From assembly GCA_031761405.1 (NCBI GenBank), contig JASEVX010000008.1:70249717-70313716 (forward strand): a stretch of 64,000 nt of DNA, given 5' to 3'. Both the position numbers and the translations under genes were made by a program. Numbering within the stretch: the first letter of the stretch is position 1; every line of letters begins with the position of its first letter. Shown here in pieces: positions 46,900 through 57,132 of the stretch. The DNA is from Serripes groenlandicus (lineage: Eukaryota; Mollusca; Bivalvia; Cardiida; Cardiidae). The notes beneath the pieces are model-generated. The model was not told the DNA's origin. It searched no databases and saw only the letters and a program-made list of their open reading frames with translations.

Positions 46900-48183
46900 T
46901 GATTATAGTGTTATAATTCACTGAGAAATTTCTATAATTTATAGGTAAGCATTAAATAAATGTATGATACAAAATACAGGTGAAATTTATTTAATCAACT
47001 AATATTTTCAGAAAGAAAACAATTCTATACGTCCAGAAAATAAAGACAAAATGAATTCAGGGAATACGTCTAAAGAGCTGGTCACTAATTCTTGTAATAT
47101 GTAAACTACCTTTTTTTCCCAGGTACATTGTATATTACCGGAGTGAATGAGATATTACACCTAATCAATATACATATTCACTTTTTTTTCAAAACCATTA
47201 AAGATATTGCTTTAAAACTTACAACACTTGTTCACCATCACAACTTCCATCAACAGACAAGAGTACATAGCTCTGTCAAGGATTTTGTAAGATTTATGGC
47301 CCTTTTCGACTTAGAATTTTGGTTAAGTTTTTCGTACCACCAAATCTTTTTCCAAAATAATTAGAGATATTGCTTTGACATTTTCAACACTTGTTCCCCA
47401 TCATGACCTCCATCAACAGATAATAGAACATATTTCTTTTAAGTTTTTTGTAAGAATTAGGCCCTTTTTCGACTTAGGATTTTGGATAAGATTTTTGTAA
47501 CACCCCACTTTTTACCTCACCTAGCTTTGCTCAAGGTGAGTTATTGTGATCAACTTTTGTCCGGCGTCCGTCGTGCGTCGTGCGTCAACTTCTTCTCCTC
47601 AGTAACCAGAGGGTCAATTGGGATGAAACTTCACAGAAAGCATCCTCTCAATGACCGCACCGGATTTCCTTAAAAATTTTGGGATCCATGCAGAATTCTG
47701 GTTTCCATGGCAACGAAATGAAAAATAAATTCAAAATTCTTCTTCTCCCAAACTGGTTGGCAGATTTTTAAATAATTTTGTAGAATTGTTCCTTGGATGA
47801 CCCTCTATCAGATTCCTTCAAGCCATGTTGATTGGTCGAAAAACATGGCCGCCAGGGGGGCGGGGCTATTTTCATTTATATTTATGGCTATAGTGAAAAC
47901 TTAAAAAAATCTTCTTCTCCGAAAGTATCTGGCCTATTTTCAAATAATTTTGTAGAACTGTTCCTTGGATGACCCTCTATCAGATTCCCTCAAGCCATGT
48001 TGATTGGTCGTAAAACATGGCCGCCAGGGTTGGGGGGGGGGGGGGGGGGGCTATTTTGCCTGATATGGCTATAGTGAAAACTTAAAAAATCTTCTCCTCC
48101 GAAAGTGTCAGGCCTATTTTTAAATAATTTTGTAGAAATGTTCCTTGGATGACCTTCTATCAGATTCCTTCAAGCCATATTGA

Positions 48184-49227
48184 TTGGTCGAAAAACATGG
48201 CCGCCAGGTGGGGCGGGGCTATTTTGCCTTATATGGCTATAGTACTAATAATACCCGCGGTGCTACAACTCGAGCTGGGGGACGTGGACGTGGCGCAGAT
48301 ACATTATCTCGGCAACAGGACGACAATGATGTTTTCGCAAATTCTCAGCCATCGAGTTCCAATAACACTCAATCCACTATCAACGCCTGGTTTCCTTGTG
48401 TAACACAGCATCCTAATGATTATTCTGATACAGCATCTGTAAGCAGTAATTTAAACGGCGCCGCGCATAACACATCGGCTACTGATAATATGCCTTTGTC
48501 CATTTTGCTAGACATACAAACACATGTTCGGGGTTTGGATAAAAAATTTGATACGCTAGAAGAATCGATCAACGACTTGAAAGTAGAAAATAAACAGTTA
48601 CGTGAACAAAATGAGAAATTATCGGGCAAGGTAGATGAATTAACGACTTCTGTGACTGAACTTCAACATTCCACAAACTCACTAAATGCAAAACATGAAC
48701 AATTAGAGAGTCAATCCAGGCGTCAAAACCTAATATGTTATGACATTAAAGAGTTACCAAAAGAGACATGGGAACAGTCAGAACAGTTAGTCCGGGACTA
48801 CATTCGTGATGAACTCCATCTTGATGATAGTGGTATCAAAATTGAACGAGCGCATCGTCTATACAGCAAAAATAAGCCACGTCCACTTATTGTCAAATTC
48901 TCGTTTTATAAGGACAAGGAGAGTGTACTTAAGAAGTATCGTGAGCTTAACAAAGCAGCTCGCATGCAGCGTAACCATGACGACAACCATAGCGATACAG
49001 GGTCGGACCGGCAGCATGACGTTGATACCACTTCCGGTTCAAACGTTAAAGTCAGCGAGGACTTCCCGAAAAGAGCGAGGACCGTACGGGCTCTTTTGAT
49101 ACCATTTTTGAAAGAGGCTATTGCCAAGGGGAAAGACGCGTACCTACGATATGACAAACTTATAGTTAACCACCTTGTATATGTGTACGACAGTGTGAAA
49201 GAACGTCCAGTTCCGGTTACAAAATAG
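48184..49227 (+). CDS. LINE ORF1 protein (L1 ORF1p-like), with foreign N-terminus
   Basis: The frame open from 48184 has 347 codons, but its first 20 residues are translated from the HINE unit; LINE sequence starts at codon 21 (48244). Residues 21-110 are polar and Gly/Arg/Ser/Asn-rich. Residues 110-180 form a likely coiled coil (FDTLEESINDLKVENKQLRE). From about residue 185 the RRM-like part RRQNLICYDIKEL ... IERAHRLYSKNKPRPLIVKF is typical of L1 ORF1p, and SEDFPKRARTVRALLIPFLK to LRYDKLIVN matches its C-terminal domain. The family binds LINE RNA as trimers and acts as a nucleic-acid chaperone. It ends in TAG, in the same frame as ORF2. A natural start upstream is missing, so this copy probably lacks some N-terminal residues. 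Confidence 0.88.
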   Translation: MVEKHGRQVGRGYFALYGYSTNNTRGATTRAGGRGRGADTLSRQQDDNDVFANSQPSSSNNTQSTINAWFPCVTQHPNDYSDTASVSSNLNGAAHNTSATDNMPLSILLDIQTHVRGLDKKFDTLEESINDLKVENKQLREQNEKLSGKVDELTTSVTELQHSTNSLNAKHEQLESQSRRQNLICYDIKELPKETWEQSEQLVRDYIRDELHLDDSGIKIERAHRLYSKNKPRPLIVKFSFYKDKESVLKKYRELNKAARMQRNHDDNHSDTGSDRQHDVDTTSGSNVKVSEDFPKRARTVRALLIPFLKEAIAKGKDAYLRYDKLIVNHLVYVYDSVKERPVPVTK

Positions 49228-52200
49228 GATGTCGGCCAAGTCCCAAATACCAATGATGTTTTTCGTCTGCCATCTGATCTAAACTCTAACGTTCTTGTTA
49301 ATGGCATAAACTTCATAAATTCACGCTATGTTGAAAATGATAGCTTACCAGATACTGATGTTAAAATATGTTCATGGAATATTGAAGGGCTTAAAAAATA
49401 TGATAAAAATAAGTATTTCCAATCCTACTGTTTAAACTTTGATATAATCGGTCTTTGTGAAACCTGGGGTGTTTCAAATAATGAATTTGAAAACTTTCTA
49501 CCTGGATATGTTAATTTTAACTTCTGTAGACCAAAGAAGAGTACAGCTATACGTGGTTCCGGGGGTGTAACAGTTTTTGTTAAAAACTGGCTGATTAAAC
49601 GTGGCATTTTAAAACGTATATGTGACCATATATCTGAAAGTGTTGTGTTATTAATAGATGCAAAACCCAACTTTCATGTTAATGATATTATACTTATATT
49701 TACATATGTATCCCCAGAATACTCTTCTATTTACTCAAATGAAGATAATAATGGTATTGAAATTCTGAATACAAATATAAGTCAAATTAAAGGTAACTAT
49801 CCAAATGCTGAACTTTTTTTGGCGGGAGATTTTAACTCACGTATTAAAAACTTAAACGATTTTGTATTAGATGATAATTTATTGTTTATATTTGGTGATG
49901 ATGTGCCCTATCCTGAAGATGATTTTAATATGCCTAGATTGTCTAAAGATACAGAATTAAATCGTTTTGGTTTATCATTTATTGAATTATGTTGCACTTA
50001 TAGTGTACATGTTTTTAATGGTCGCCTTTTTGATGATATTCCTGGTAACTACACTTGTTTAGCAAATAATGGAGCTAGTGTTGTCGACTATATGGCAGCC
50101 TCTACAAGTTTATTTAAATACGTTACACACTTTAAAATCGATGATAATGATGTGTCTGTTCATTTTCCTATTATCTGTCATTTTTCTTTCCCTACAAAAC
50201 CAAATCTTAATAATCATATTGTTGATAGTGAAGAAAATATGTCACCATGGCTTAAGTATAAATGGAAGCCAGAACTTAAAGATATTTTTGTTGATAAACT
50301 TATATCTGAATTTCAACATTTTAATGAAACACGTAATAGTCAAGAAAACCGAACTTTGTCTTCGTTTCTACCAGATTTTATTAATATTTTCAAATTATCC
50401 GCTGACAATATGAAATGTAAACGTACCAAAAACTTATCGACTCAACCACCATGGTGGGATAATCAGTGTAAAACCCTTAAAAGGGAGAAAACTCGTTTTC
50501 TTCGACAGTTCCGTGTTTCAAATGATAGACATGATTTATTGAAATATAAAACGTCAAAAAATAAATTCAAGTCATTGTGCAACAACAAAAAGTATTTATA
50601 TTGCAAAGTTAATCGAAAGATGTTAGTTGATTCTAGGAAAAATGCTAAACAATTCTGGAACATCCTGAAAAAAGGAAAAATTACAGAAAAAGTAGGTTCA
50701 TTAATAACTTGTAATGAATGGCATGACTATTTTAAATCACTCTTAAACCCTATTGTGGTTGATAATAACGTTATCGAAGATGCCAATTTCTTGGTAAATG
50801 TAAATCATGATAATTTTAATTGTGAAGAACTAAATATACCGATTTCGGACTTAGAAATTATGCAAAGTATAAATAAGTTACATGCAAACCGGTCACCTGG
50901 ACCTGACGGTGTATGCTTAGAAATGTATAAACATAGTTTTCATATAATTCTACCTTTTTTAAATGAGCTATTTAATGAAATATTTGAAAATGAAGATTTT
51001 CCTGAACAATGGAGTCAAAGTATTATTACCCCAATACATAAAAAGGGTTCCAAATCAGACCCTAATAATTACCGTGGTATTTCTTTAATAGATTCATTAT
51101 GTAAAATATTTGTTAATATACTAACTATTCGTCTTACTAAATGGTGTGATAATTATAATGTTATTGATGAGTCTCAGGCAGGATTTAGAAAAGGCTATTC
51201 AACAACAGATAATATTTTCAGTTTAATGGCATTAATTCAAAAGTATTTATCAAAGAAAAGGGGTAGGTTCTATTGTATCTATATAGATTTTGCCAAAGCT
51301 TTTGATAGTATACAGCATCAAAAACTATGGGATGCATTTTCTAGAAATAACATAAACGGAAATTTTTTAATTATCATTAAATCCATGTATGCAAAACTTA
51401 AATCCTGTGTTAAAGTTCATGACAAACTCACAAGTTTTTTTACATGTAATACTGGAACAAGACAGGGCTGTGTCGGTAGTCCGATAATTTTTTCTCTTTT
51501 TATAAATGATTTAGTTAATGTTCTTCATGAAAAATGTGAAAGAGGTATTTTTGTGTCTAATGACATAGAAGATTTAGTTGCTCTAATGTTTGCTGATGAC
51601 GTTTCTAGTTTTTCTGAAACTGTCATAAATCTACAACACCAGATTAACTATATTGAGGAATATTGCAAATCTGTAAATATGAAGATTAATTTAAGTAAAA
51701 CTAAAATAGTTGTTTTCAGAAATGGTGGTGTTTTAAAACAAACTGAAAAATGGTTCTTCAATAATGAACCCATCGAAGTTGTCCCATTTTATAAATATCT
51801 AGGTGTATTTTTCACACCGAAGTTAGTATGGTCAAAAACTCAAGAAACGCTTTCTCTACAGGGTTTAAAAGCATCAGCTTGTATTTTTAATTTTCAAAGA
51901 CAATTTGGTCATATTGATCCAATTGATATGTTTAAGATTTTTGATTCTATGGTTAAACCTATTTTATGTTATGCATCAGAAATCTGGGGCTACAAATATG
52001 TTGATAAAGTTGAATCTGTACAAGTTAAATTCTGCAAACAATATTGTAATTTGTCACAAAACACTGCTAATTATTTTGCTCTTGGTGAATGTGGGAGACT
52101 ACCACTTTGTACTATTTACATGACAAACTGTATTAAATACTGGTTAAAATTGACACGTATGGGAGATCACAGGTATCCAAAACATTGTTACTTAATGTTA

Positions 52201-52797
52201 AAACGTCTACAGGAATCTGGTAGGAAAACATGGGCAGGTTGTATTAAAGATATGCTTTTCCGATTTGGTTTTGGATACGTGTGGGTCTCTCATGATGTTG
52301 GGGATGACTTAAACTTTATTAATATTTTTAAGCAACGCTTAATTGATTGCTATTCGCAAAACTGGCATAATGATATTGAAACTTCAACAAAAGCCTTACA
52401 TTATAAGTACTTTAAGACCCTACTTAATGTTGAACGCTATTTAAGCTTAGACTTATCATACAAATATAGGAAAGCTATTTCAAATTTTCGTTGCTCATGT
52501 CATAGTCTAATGATAGAAAATGGTAGACATATTGGAATTGATAGACACTTAAGATATTGCTTCTACTGCTTAAAGTCAAATACATATGTTATTGAAGACG
52601 AATACCATTTTTTCCTTGAATGTCCACTGTATAAAAATATGCGAGATATCTATTTTAAAGATTATTGGTTACAAAACAGTTCTCATAACTTATTTTACTC
52701 CCTTATGTCGTCTACAATAACAGATGAAGTTCTGTCAATTGCTAAATATCTATATCATGCAATGAACAAAAGAAAACAAGAGCTTAATGTCGTATGA
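49228..52797 (+). CDS. LINE ORF2 protein: endonuclease and reverse transcriptase
   Basis: 1189 uninterrupted codons start right after the ORF1 TAG, in the same frame. No ATG occurs before the endonuclease domain, so ORF2 needs readthrough or non-AUG reinitiation. APE-type endonuclease: VKICSWNIEG (about residue 46-55), CETWG (77), LAGDFNSR (Asp 201), VVDYM and VSVHFP (near 290-315). Reverse transcriptase: SPGPDG, NNYRGISLID, AGFRKGYSTTD, IYIDFAKAFDS (Asp 687), GTRQGCVGSPI, FADD (790-791). C-terminal CFYC-x12-H-x4-C at 1111-1132. No RNase H domain is apparent. All catalytic residues I can check are present, so this copy may be intact apart from the 5' truncation. Family role: nicking of target DNA and target-primed reverse transcription. 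Confidence 0.93.
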   Translation, partial: DVGQVPNTNDVFRLPSDLNSNVLVNGINFINSRYVENDSLPDTDVKICSWNIEGLKKYDKNKYFQSYCLNFDIIGLCETWGVSNNEFENFLPGYVNFNFCRPKKSTAIRGSGGVTVFVKNWLIKRGILKRICDHISESVVLLIDAKPNFHVNDIILIFTYVSPEYSSIYSNEDNNGIEILNTNISQIKGNYPNAELFLAGDFNSRIKNLNDFVLDDNLLFIFGDDVPYPEDDFNMPRLSKDTELNRFGLSFIELCCTYSVHVFNGRLFDDIPGNYTCLANNGASVVDYMAASTSLFKYVTHFKIDDNDVSVHFPIICHFSFPTKPNLNNHIVDSEENMSPWLKYKWKPELKDIFVDKLISEFQHFNETRNSQENRTLSSFLPDFINIFKLSADNMKCKRTKNLSTQPPWWDNQCKTLKREKTRFLRQFRVSNDRHDLLKYKTSKNKFKSLCNNKKYLYCKVNRKMLVDSRKNAKQFWNILKKGKITEKVGSLITCNEWHDYFKSLLNPIVVDNNVIEDANFLVNVNHDNFNCEELNIPISDLEIMQSINKLHANRSPGPDGVCLEMYKHSFHIILPFLNELFNEIFENEDFPEQWSQSIITPIHKKGSKSDPNNYRGISLIDSLCKIFVNILTIRLTKWCDNYNVIDESQAGFRKGYSTTDNIFSLMALIQKYLSKKRGRFYCIYIDFAKAFDSIQHQKLWDAFSRNNINGNFLIIIKSMYAKLKSCVKVHDKLTSFFTCNTGTRQGCVGSPIIFSLFINDLVNVLHEKCERGIFVSNDIEDLVALMFADDVSSFSETVINLQHQINYIEEYCKSVNMKINLSKTKIVVFRNGGVLKQTEKWFFNNEPIEVVPFYKYLGVFFTPKLVWSKTQETLSLQGLKASACIFNFQRQFGHIDPIDMFKIFDSMVKPILCYASEIWGYKYVDKVESVQVKFCKQYCNLSQNTANYFALGECGRLPLCTIYMTNCIKYWLKLTRMGDHRYPKHCYLMLKRLQESGRKTWAGCIKDMLFRFGFGYVWVSHDVGDDLNFINIFKQRLIDCYSQNWHNDIETSTKALHYKYFKTLLNVERYLSLDLSYKYRKAISNFRCSCHSLMIENGRHIGIDRHLRYCFYCLKSNTYVIEDEYHFFLECPLYKNMRDIYFKDYWLQNSSHNLFYSLMSSTITDEVLSIAKYLYHAMNKRKQELNVV

Positions 52798-52970
52798 TCA
52801 GTAAATTATTTTGTCTTTAATGTTTAAATACTCCTGCACTTGTTAGTTGTAAAACAATATATATTTGTCACTCTATTGTTAAATTGTATTTTTGTATTTT
52901 GTATTTTGGGCCAGAGGCCTATATTACTTGAATAAATAGATAGATAGTATCTATCATATCATCATCAAAA
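52798..52970 (+). other. LINE 3' UTR and tail
   Basis: AT-rich, with GGGCCAGAGGCCTATATTAC shortly before AATAAATA; the same block ends the truncated copy near 4286. GGCC-x3-GGCC can form a short stem. The tail here is GATA/TATC-rich. Confidence 0.8.
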
Positions 52971-53763
52971 AGTGAAAACTTAAAAAATCTTCTCCTCCGA
53001 AAGTGTCAGGCAGATTTTCAAATAATTTTGTAGAAATGTTCCTTGGATGACCCTATATCAGATTCCTTCAAGCAAGGTTGATTGGTCGAAAAACATGGCC
53101 GCCAGGGGGGCGGGGCTATTTTGCCTTATATGGCTATAGTGAAAAATTAAAAATCTTCTTCTCCGAAAGTGTCAGGCCGATTTTCAAATAATTTTGTAGA
53201 AATGTTCCTTAAGTGACCCACTTTCAGATTCCTTCAAGCCATGTTGATTGGTCAAAAAACATGGCCGCCAGTGGGCAGGGCTATTTTGCATTATATGGCT
53301 ATAGTGAAAACTTAAAAAGTCTTCTCTTCCAAAAGTGTTAGGCCGATTTTCAAATAATTTTTAGAAATGTTCCTAGGGTGACCCTCTATCAGATTTCTTT
53401 AAGCTAAGTTGATTGGTCGGAAACTATGGCCGCCAGGGGGCGGGGCTTATATAGCTAAAGTGAAAAAAAAAATCAGGTGAGCGATTCCAGGGCCATCATA
53501 GCCCTCTTGTTTTCAAAACCATTAGAGATATAGTTTTAATACTTACAAACATCTTTTTACCATCATTACCTCCATCAACAGCCAAGAGTGCATAATTCTG
53601 TAAAGGTTTTTGTAAGAATTAATACCCTTTTTCGACTTATAAAGTTCTTTGGTTATAAATAATATGATATAGTACTTGGTTATGTTTTCTGTACCACTCA
53701 AAAACGTTTTGTTTTATTGGCAAGCACAACAAAATCGAGCGTGCTGTCCTCCGACAGCTCTTG

Positions 53764-54110
53764 TTATAGTTTATTGCTGGTATTTGTAGTTTATTGCTGG
53801 TATTTATAGTTTATTGCTGGTATTTGTAGTTTATTGCTGGTATTTATAGTTTATTGCTGGTATTTATTGTTTATTGGTGGTGTTTATAGTTTATGTTTGG
53901 TATTTATAGTTTATTGCCGGTATTTATAGTTTATTGCTGGTATTTATTGTTTATTGGTGGTGTTTATAGTTTATGTTTGGTATTTATAGTTTATTGCCGG
54001 TATTTATAGTTTATTGCTGGTATTTATAGTTTATTGCTGGTATTTATAGTTTATGTTTGGTATTTATAGTTTATTGCCGGTATTTAAAGTTTATTGCTGG
54101 TATTTGTTGC
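53764..54110 (+). repeat. 20-bp minisatellite, about 17 units
   Basis: Unit TAGTTTATTGCTGGTATTTA with variants (GTTTGG, GCCGG, GGTGGTG). It starts directly after the CTTG of the family-G HINE and runs into the exon at 54084-54327. Confidence 0.93.
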
Positions 54111-54327
54111 ATGTCGTAAATAGTCGGTATGGTAGGTATTAAACTTAGTCTTGTCACCAAACATATAGTGGTTCTCCATACATGGTCGATAACGAGAGGC
54201 TGCTGGTGTCCGGCCATAATCTTCAGCGACTATACGCGACATGGAACCAGAGTTTCTACAACATAGCCCTACATACTGGATCCCGAGTTCACGAGCTTGT
54301 CTGGCGAATTCCTCGATTTGTTGTCTA
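54084..54327 (-). CDS. Last exon of a betaine-homocysteine methyltransferase-like gene
   Basis: Minus strand. A pyrimidine-rich acceptor (CTTTGTGCCTGTGTGTGCAG) precedes an open frame of about 80 codons: RQQIEEFARQARELGIQYVG, LCCRNSGSMSRIVAEDYGRT, PAASRYRPCMENHYMFGDKT, then KFNTYHTDYLRHA. The GLCC pair matches the zinc-binding Cys-Cys near the C-terminus of homocysteine S-methyltransferase folds, and the PPASRY-like continuation is typical of betaine-homocysteine methyltransferases. The family transfers a methyl group from betaine to homocysteine in the cytosol. The last nine residues before the stop (HATNTSNKL region) are encoded by minisatellite units. Upstream exons would lie at higher coordinates; none was found before 64000, so this is either a gene with long introns or an isolated exon. 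Confidence 0.75.
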
Positions 54328-55070
54328 CTGCACACACAGGCACAAAGGTCTACCGGGAAGGCGTTTTTGTCTTAAATATAATACAAATACAATTTACACT
54401 TTACAAAATACAATCAATGAGCAGTCGACTTAGAAGACATGAAGGCAAATATATGGAATATCTCTAAAACTAATAATATAATTATCGAATAGAGTCGGAC
54501 AGAATTGTTTCAAGAGCAACCAGAACTGCTGCTGTATGGTTTTCGTTATGTGATGGTTTTATCACTGACTTGCTTGTCATAGTGAAGAGCTAATTGTAAA
54601 TGAATTAGGAAACTGGTGATACGTAAATGGAAGATTGAAGTCACTTTTAAGTCCAAGTTTTCGCGTGTCTACTTGTAAGTGTTTCTTTTACATCAATTCA
54701 TATACAGGTACGTAGCTTTTTATTGCAAGAGTGTATATGCGAATAAATAATGGATCAACAACAGTACATTAAATAAAGTATATCACATTTAAAGATGCCA
54801 TTTTAACTGTTTTCAGTCGGGATCTATTACGAAGCAATTTAACCGACTATTACGGTCAAAACGTTGTCAACGGATGTTAACCGTACAACCGCAAACAAAA
54901 GTGGGCGCACTGTAAAATAGTACCATTACATGTTAACCCCTTCCCATATACAGACGTATTTTGACGCATCAGACACCGTTTGCCGTTTGAAATAATAATT
55001 AATTTTTGTGTCGTCTGCCTGTAAAGCTGGGAGACACTTATGGATCACTGATGGATCACCGATGGATTAG
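54328..55070. other. Unassigned DNA, probable intron
   Basis: AT-rich, with no further methyltransferase exon recognised. Near 55025-55070 a few GATGGATCAC repeats occur. Confidence 0.45.
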
Positions 55071-55292
55071 TTAAAACTTATTTATTTTTTCATCGATTGC
55101 GAAACAAGCCTTAGGCTTAGATTAATCATGCTCGATGTCTGCTTCCTGGGGACTTAACCAGTACGCGCCGTTTATGTGGACACATCCCAAAGTCAGGACC
55201 CGCTCATCACGGGACTCGAACCAGGGACCTTGATAGGAGAGACCGACGCTCTACCTTTGTGTCTTCCACTCTGCACCACTGTCTTCAGATGG
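55071..55292 (-). mobile_element. tRNA-derived SINE (SINE-2), copy 2
   Basis: Minus strand: GTGGTGCAGAG, then a 14-16-bp insertion, GTAGAGCGTCGG, B-box GGTTCGAGTCCCGTG, body GGAAGCAGACATCGAGCATG, end TAAATAAGTTT. The order matches copy 1 without its A-rich insert. Flanking duplication is obscured by GATGGATC repeats on both sides. Confidence 0.8.
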
Positions 55293-55992
55293 ATCACTGA
55301 TGGATCACTTATGACGGACAATATATCACTACATCACGAAGACGGAAAATATACCACTACATCACCGAGATGGAGAATATACCACTACATCACCGAGATG
55401 GACAATATATCACTACATCACTGAGACGGACAATATACCACTACATTACGGAGACGGACAATATATCACTACATTACCTAGACAGACAATATATCACTAC
55501 ATCACTGAGACGGACAATATACCTCTACATTACTGAGACGGACAATATACCACTACATCACCGAGACGGACACTATATCACTACATCACCGAGACAGACA
55601 ATATATCACAACATCACCGAGACGGACACTATATCACTACATCACCGAGACGGAAAATATACCACTACATCACAGAGACAAAGAATATATCACTGAGACG
55701 GACAATATATCACTACATCACGGAGACGGAAAATATATCACTACATCACCGAGACGGACAATATACCACTACATCACCGAGACGGACAATATATCACTAC
55801 ATCACTGAGACGGACAATATACCACTACATTACTGAGACGGACAATATATCACTACATCACCGAGACAGACAATATATCACTACATCACCGAGACGGACA
55901 CTATATCACTACATCACCGAGACGGAAAATATACCACTACATCACTGAGACGGACAATATACCACTACATTACTGAGACGGACAATATACCA

Positions 55993-56517
55993 CTTTATTA
56001 ATTAACTATTGCGTATTTGACGCGATACTAGAAAAACCGTAGAGCTAATACAGAACAAAAGAAGACAATATTTGCTAAAACTTGCCTAATATGGACCAAG
56101 TCGGCCAATATGAATTTCTGCCGTTTTCATTGGCTACAAAACTCGCCAAATACGAAATCTGAGGAATGGACCATTTTCATTGGCTGTCGAAACTCGCCTT
56201 ATACGAGAATGGTGGAACACAAAAATGAATTAGGTAGCCGTCTTTTTAAAAGATCAACGCATTGAATTGACAAAGTAACCGATTTTAACTTATATTTTCC
56301 GCCATATTAACCATTAATTGTTTATTTAAGATTATAACTAAAGACTCATGTATTTATAAAAAAGTTGATTAATAAAATACTTATTAATTAGGTGATTTCA
56401 TATTGGCCGAGTTATTTGTCCTCTGTCAGCAGTAATGTCCTTCGCCCTTCGGGCTCAGGCCAATACTGCATACCTCGGACAAATAATTCGGCCAATATGA
56501 AATCACCTAATTAATAA
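55993..56517. mobile_element. Insertion in the 28-bp array, ending in a 41-bp inverted repeat
   Basis: Unique AT-rich DNA interrupts the array. Near its right end 56381-56421 and 56477-56517 are complementary over 41 bp with one mismatch (TTATTAATTAGGTGATTTCA start), loop 55 bp. GGCCAATATGA recurs near 56103. It is a foldback-like or MITE-like element; no target duplication is clear. Confidence 0.7.
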
Positions 56518-57132
56518 CATTATAACATCACTGAGACGGACAATATACCACTACATCACTGAGACGGACAATATATCACTACATCACTGAGACGGACAAT
56601 ATACCACTACATCACTGAGACGGACAATATATCACTACATCACTGAGACGGACAATATACCACAACATTACAGAGACGGACAATATACCACTACATCACT
56701 GAGACGGACAATATATCACTACATCACCGAGACGGACAATATATCACTACATCAGCGAGACGGACAATATATCACTACATCAGCGAGACGGACAATATAC
56801 CACTACATCACTGAGACGGACAATATACCACAACATTACAGAGACGGACAATATATCACTACATCACCGAGACGGACAATATATCACTACATCAGCGAGA
56901 CGGACAATATATCACTACATCAGCGAGACGGACAATATACCACTACATCACCGAGACGGACAATATATCACTATATCACCGAGACGGACACTATATCACT
57001 ACATCACCGAGACGGACAATATACCACTACATTACCGAGGTAGACAATATACCACTACATCACCGAGACGAACAATATACCACTACATCACCGAGACAAA
57101 GAATATAACACTACATCACGGAGACTTACAAT

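Larger units (their letters stand above)
48244..52970 (+). mobile_element. LINE retrotransposon, nearly complete, L1-like organisation
   Basis: Inserted in a family-A unit between GGCTATAGT and AGTGAAAAC; only AGT (3 bp) is shared at the ends. It encodes an ORF1 of L1 type (coiled coil, RRM-like, C-terminal domain) and an ORF2 with APE-type endonuclease, reverse transcriptase and a C-terminal Cys/His motif. The 5' UTR is absent, so it is 5'-truncated at or just inside ORF1. The 3' end is AATAAATAGATAGATAGTAT followed by a TATC-rich tail rather than poly-A. Its 3' end is also seen at 3448-4295. Clade is left open; ORF1 suggests an L1/Tx1-like group. Confidence 0.93.
47514..53509 (+). mobile_element. 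HINE-like element, family A, copy 4, interrupted by a LINE
   Basis: Starts ACCTCACCTAGCTTTGCTC (a GC>CC change in the first bases) and ends CAGGTGAGCGATTCCAGGG, hairpin with one change, CTTG at 53509. Units before 48243 and after 52971 are continuous in register. One unit carries a run of 19 G at 48032-48050. Confidence 0.85.
47190..53763 (+). mobile_element. HINE-like element, family G (related to D), interrupted, 5' end not found
   Basis: Units of about 160 bp (AAAATAATTAGAGATATTGC and ...GACTTAGAATTTTGG) lie at 47190-47513 and resume at 53510. The 3' end AATCGAGCGTGCTGTCC-TCC-GACAGC-TCTTG at 53763 matches the family-D end style. A family-A HINE (47514-53509) sits between CTTTTT and TTTTCAAAA. 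No AGCTC start is visible; 46900-47189 shows nothing else recognisable. Confidence 0.6.

Noticed and set aside
50069..50413. 114-codon frame inside ORF2
   Set aside because: Shadow of the reverse-transcriptase ORF in another frame.
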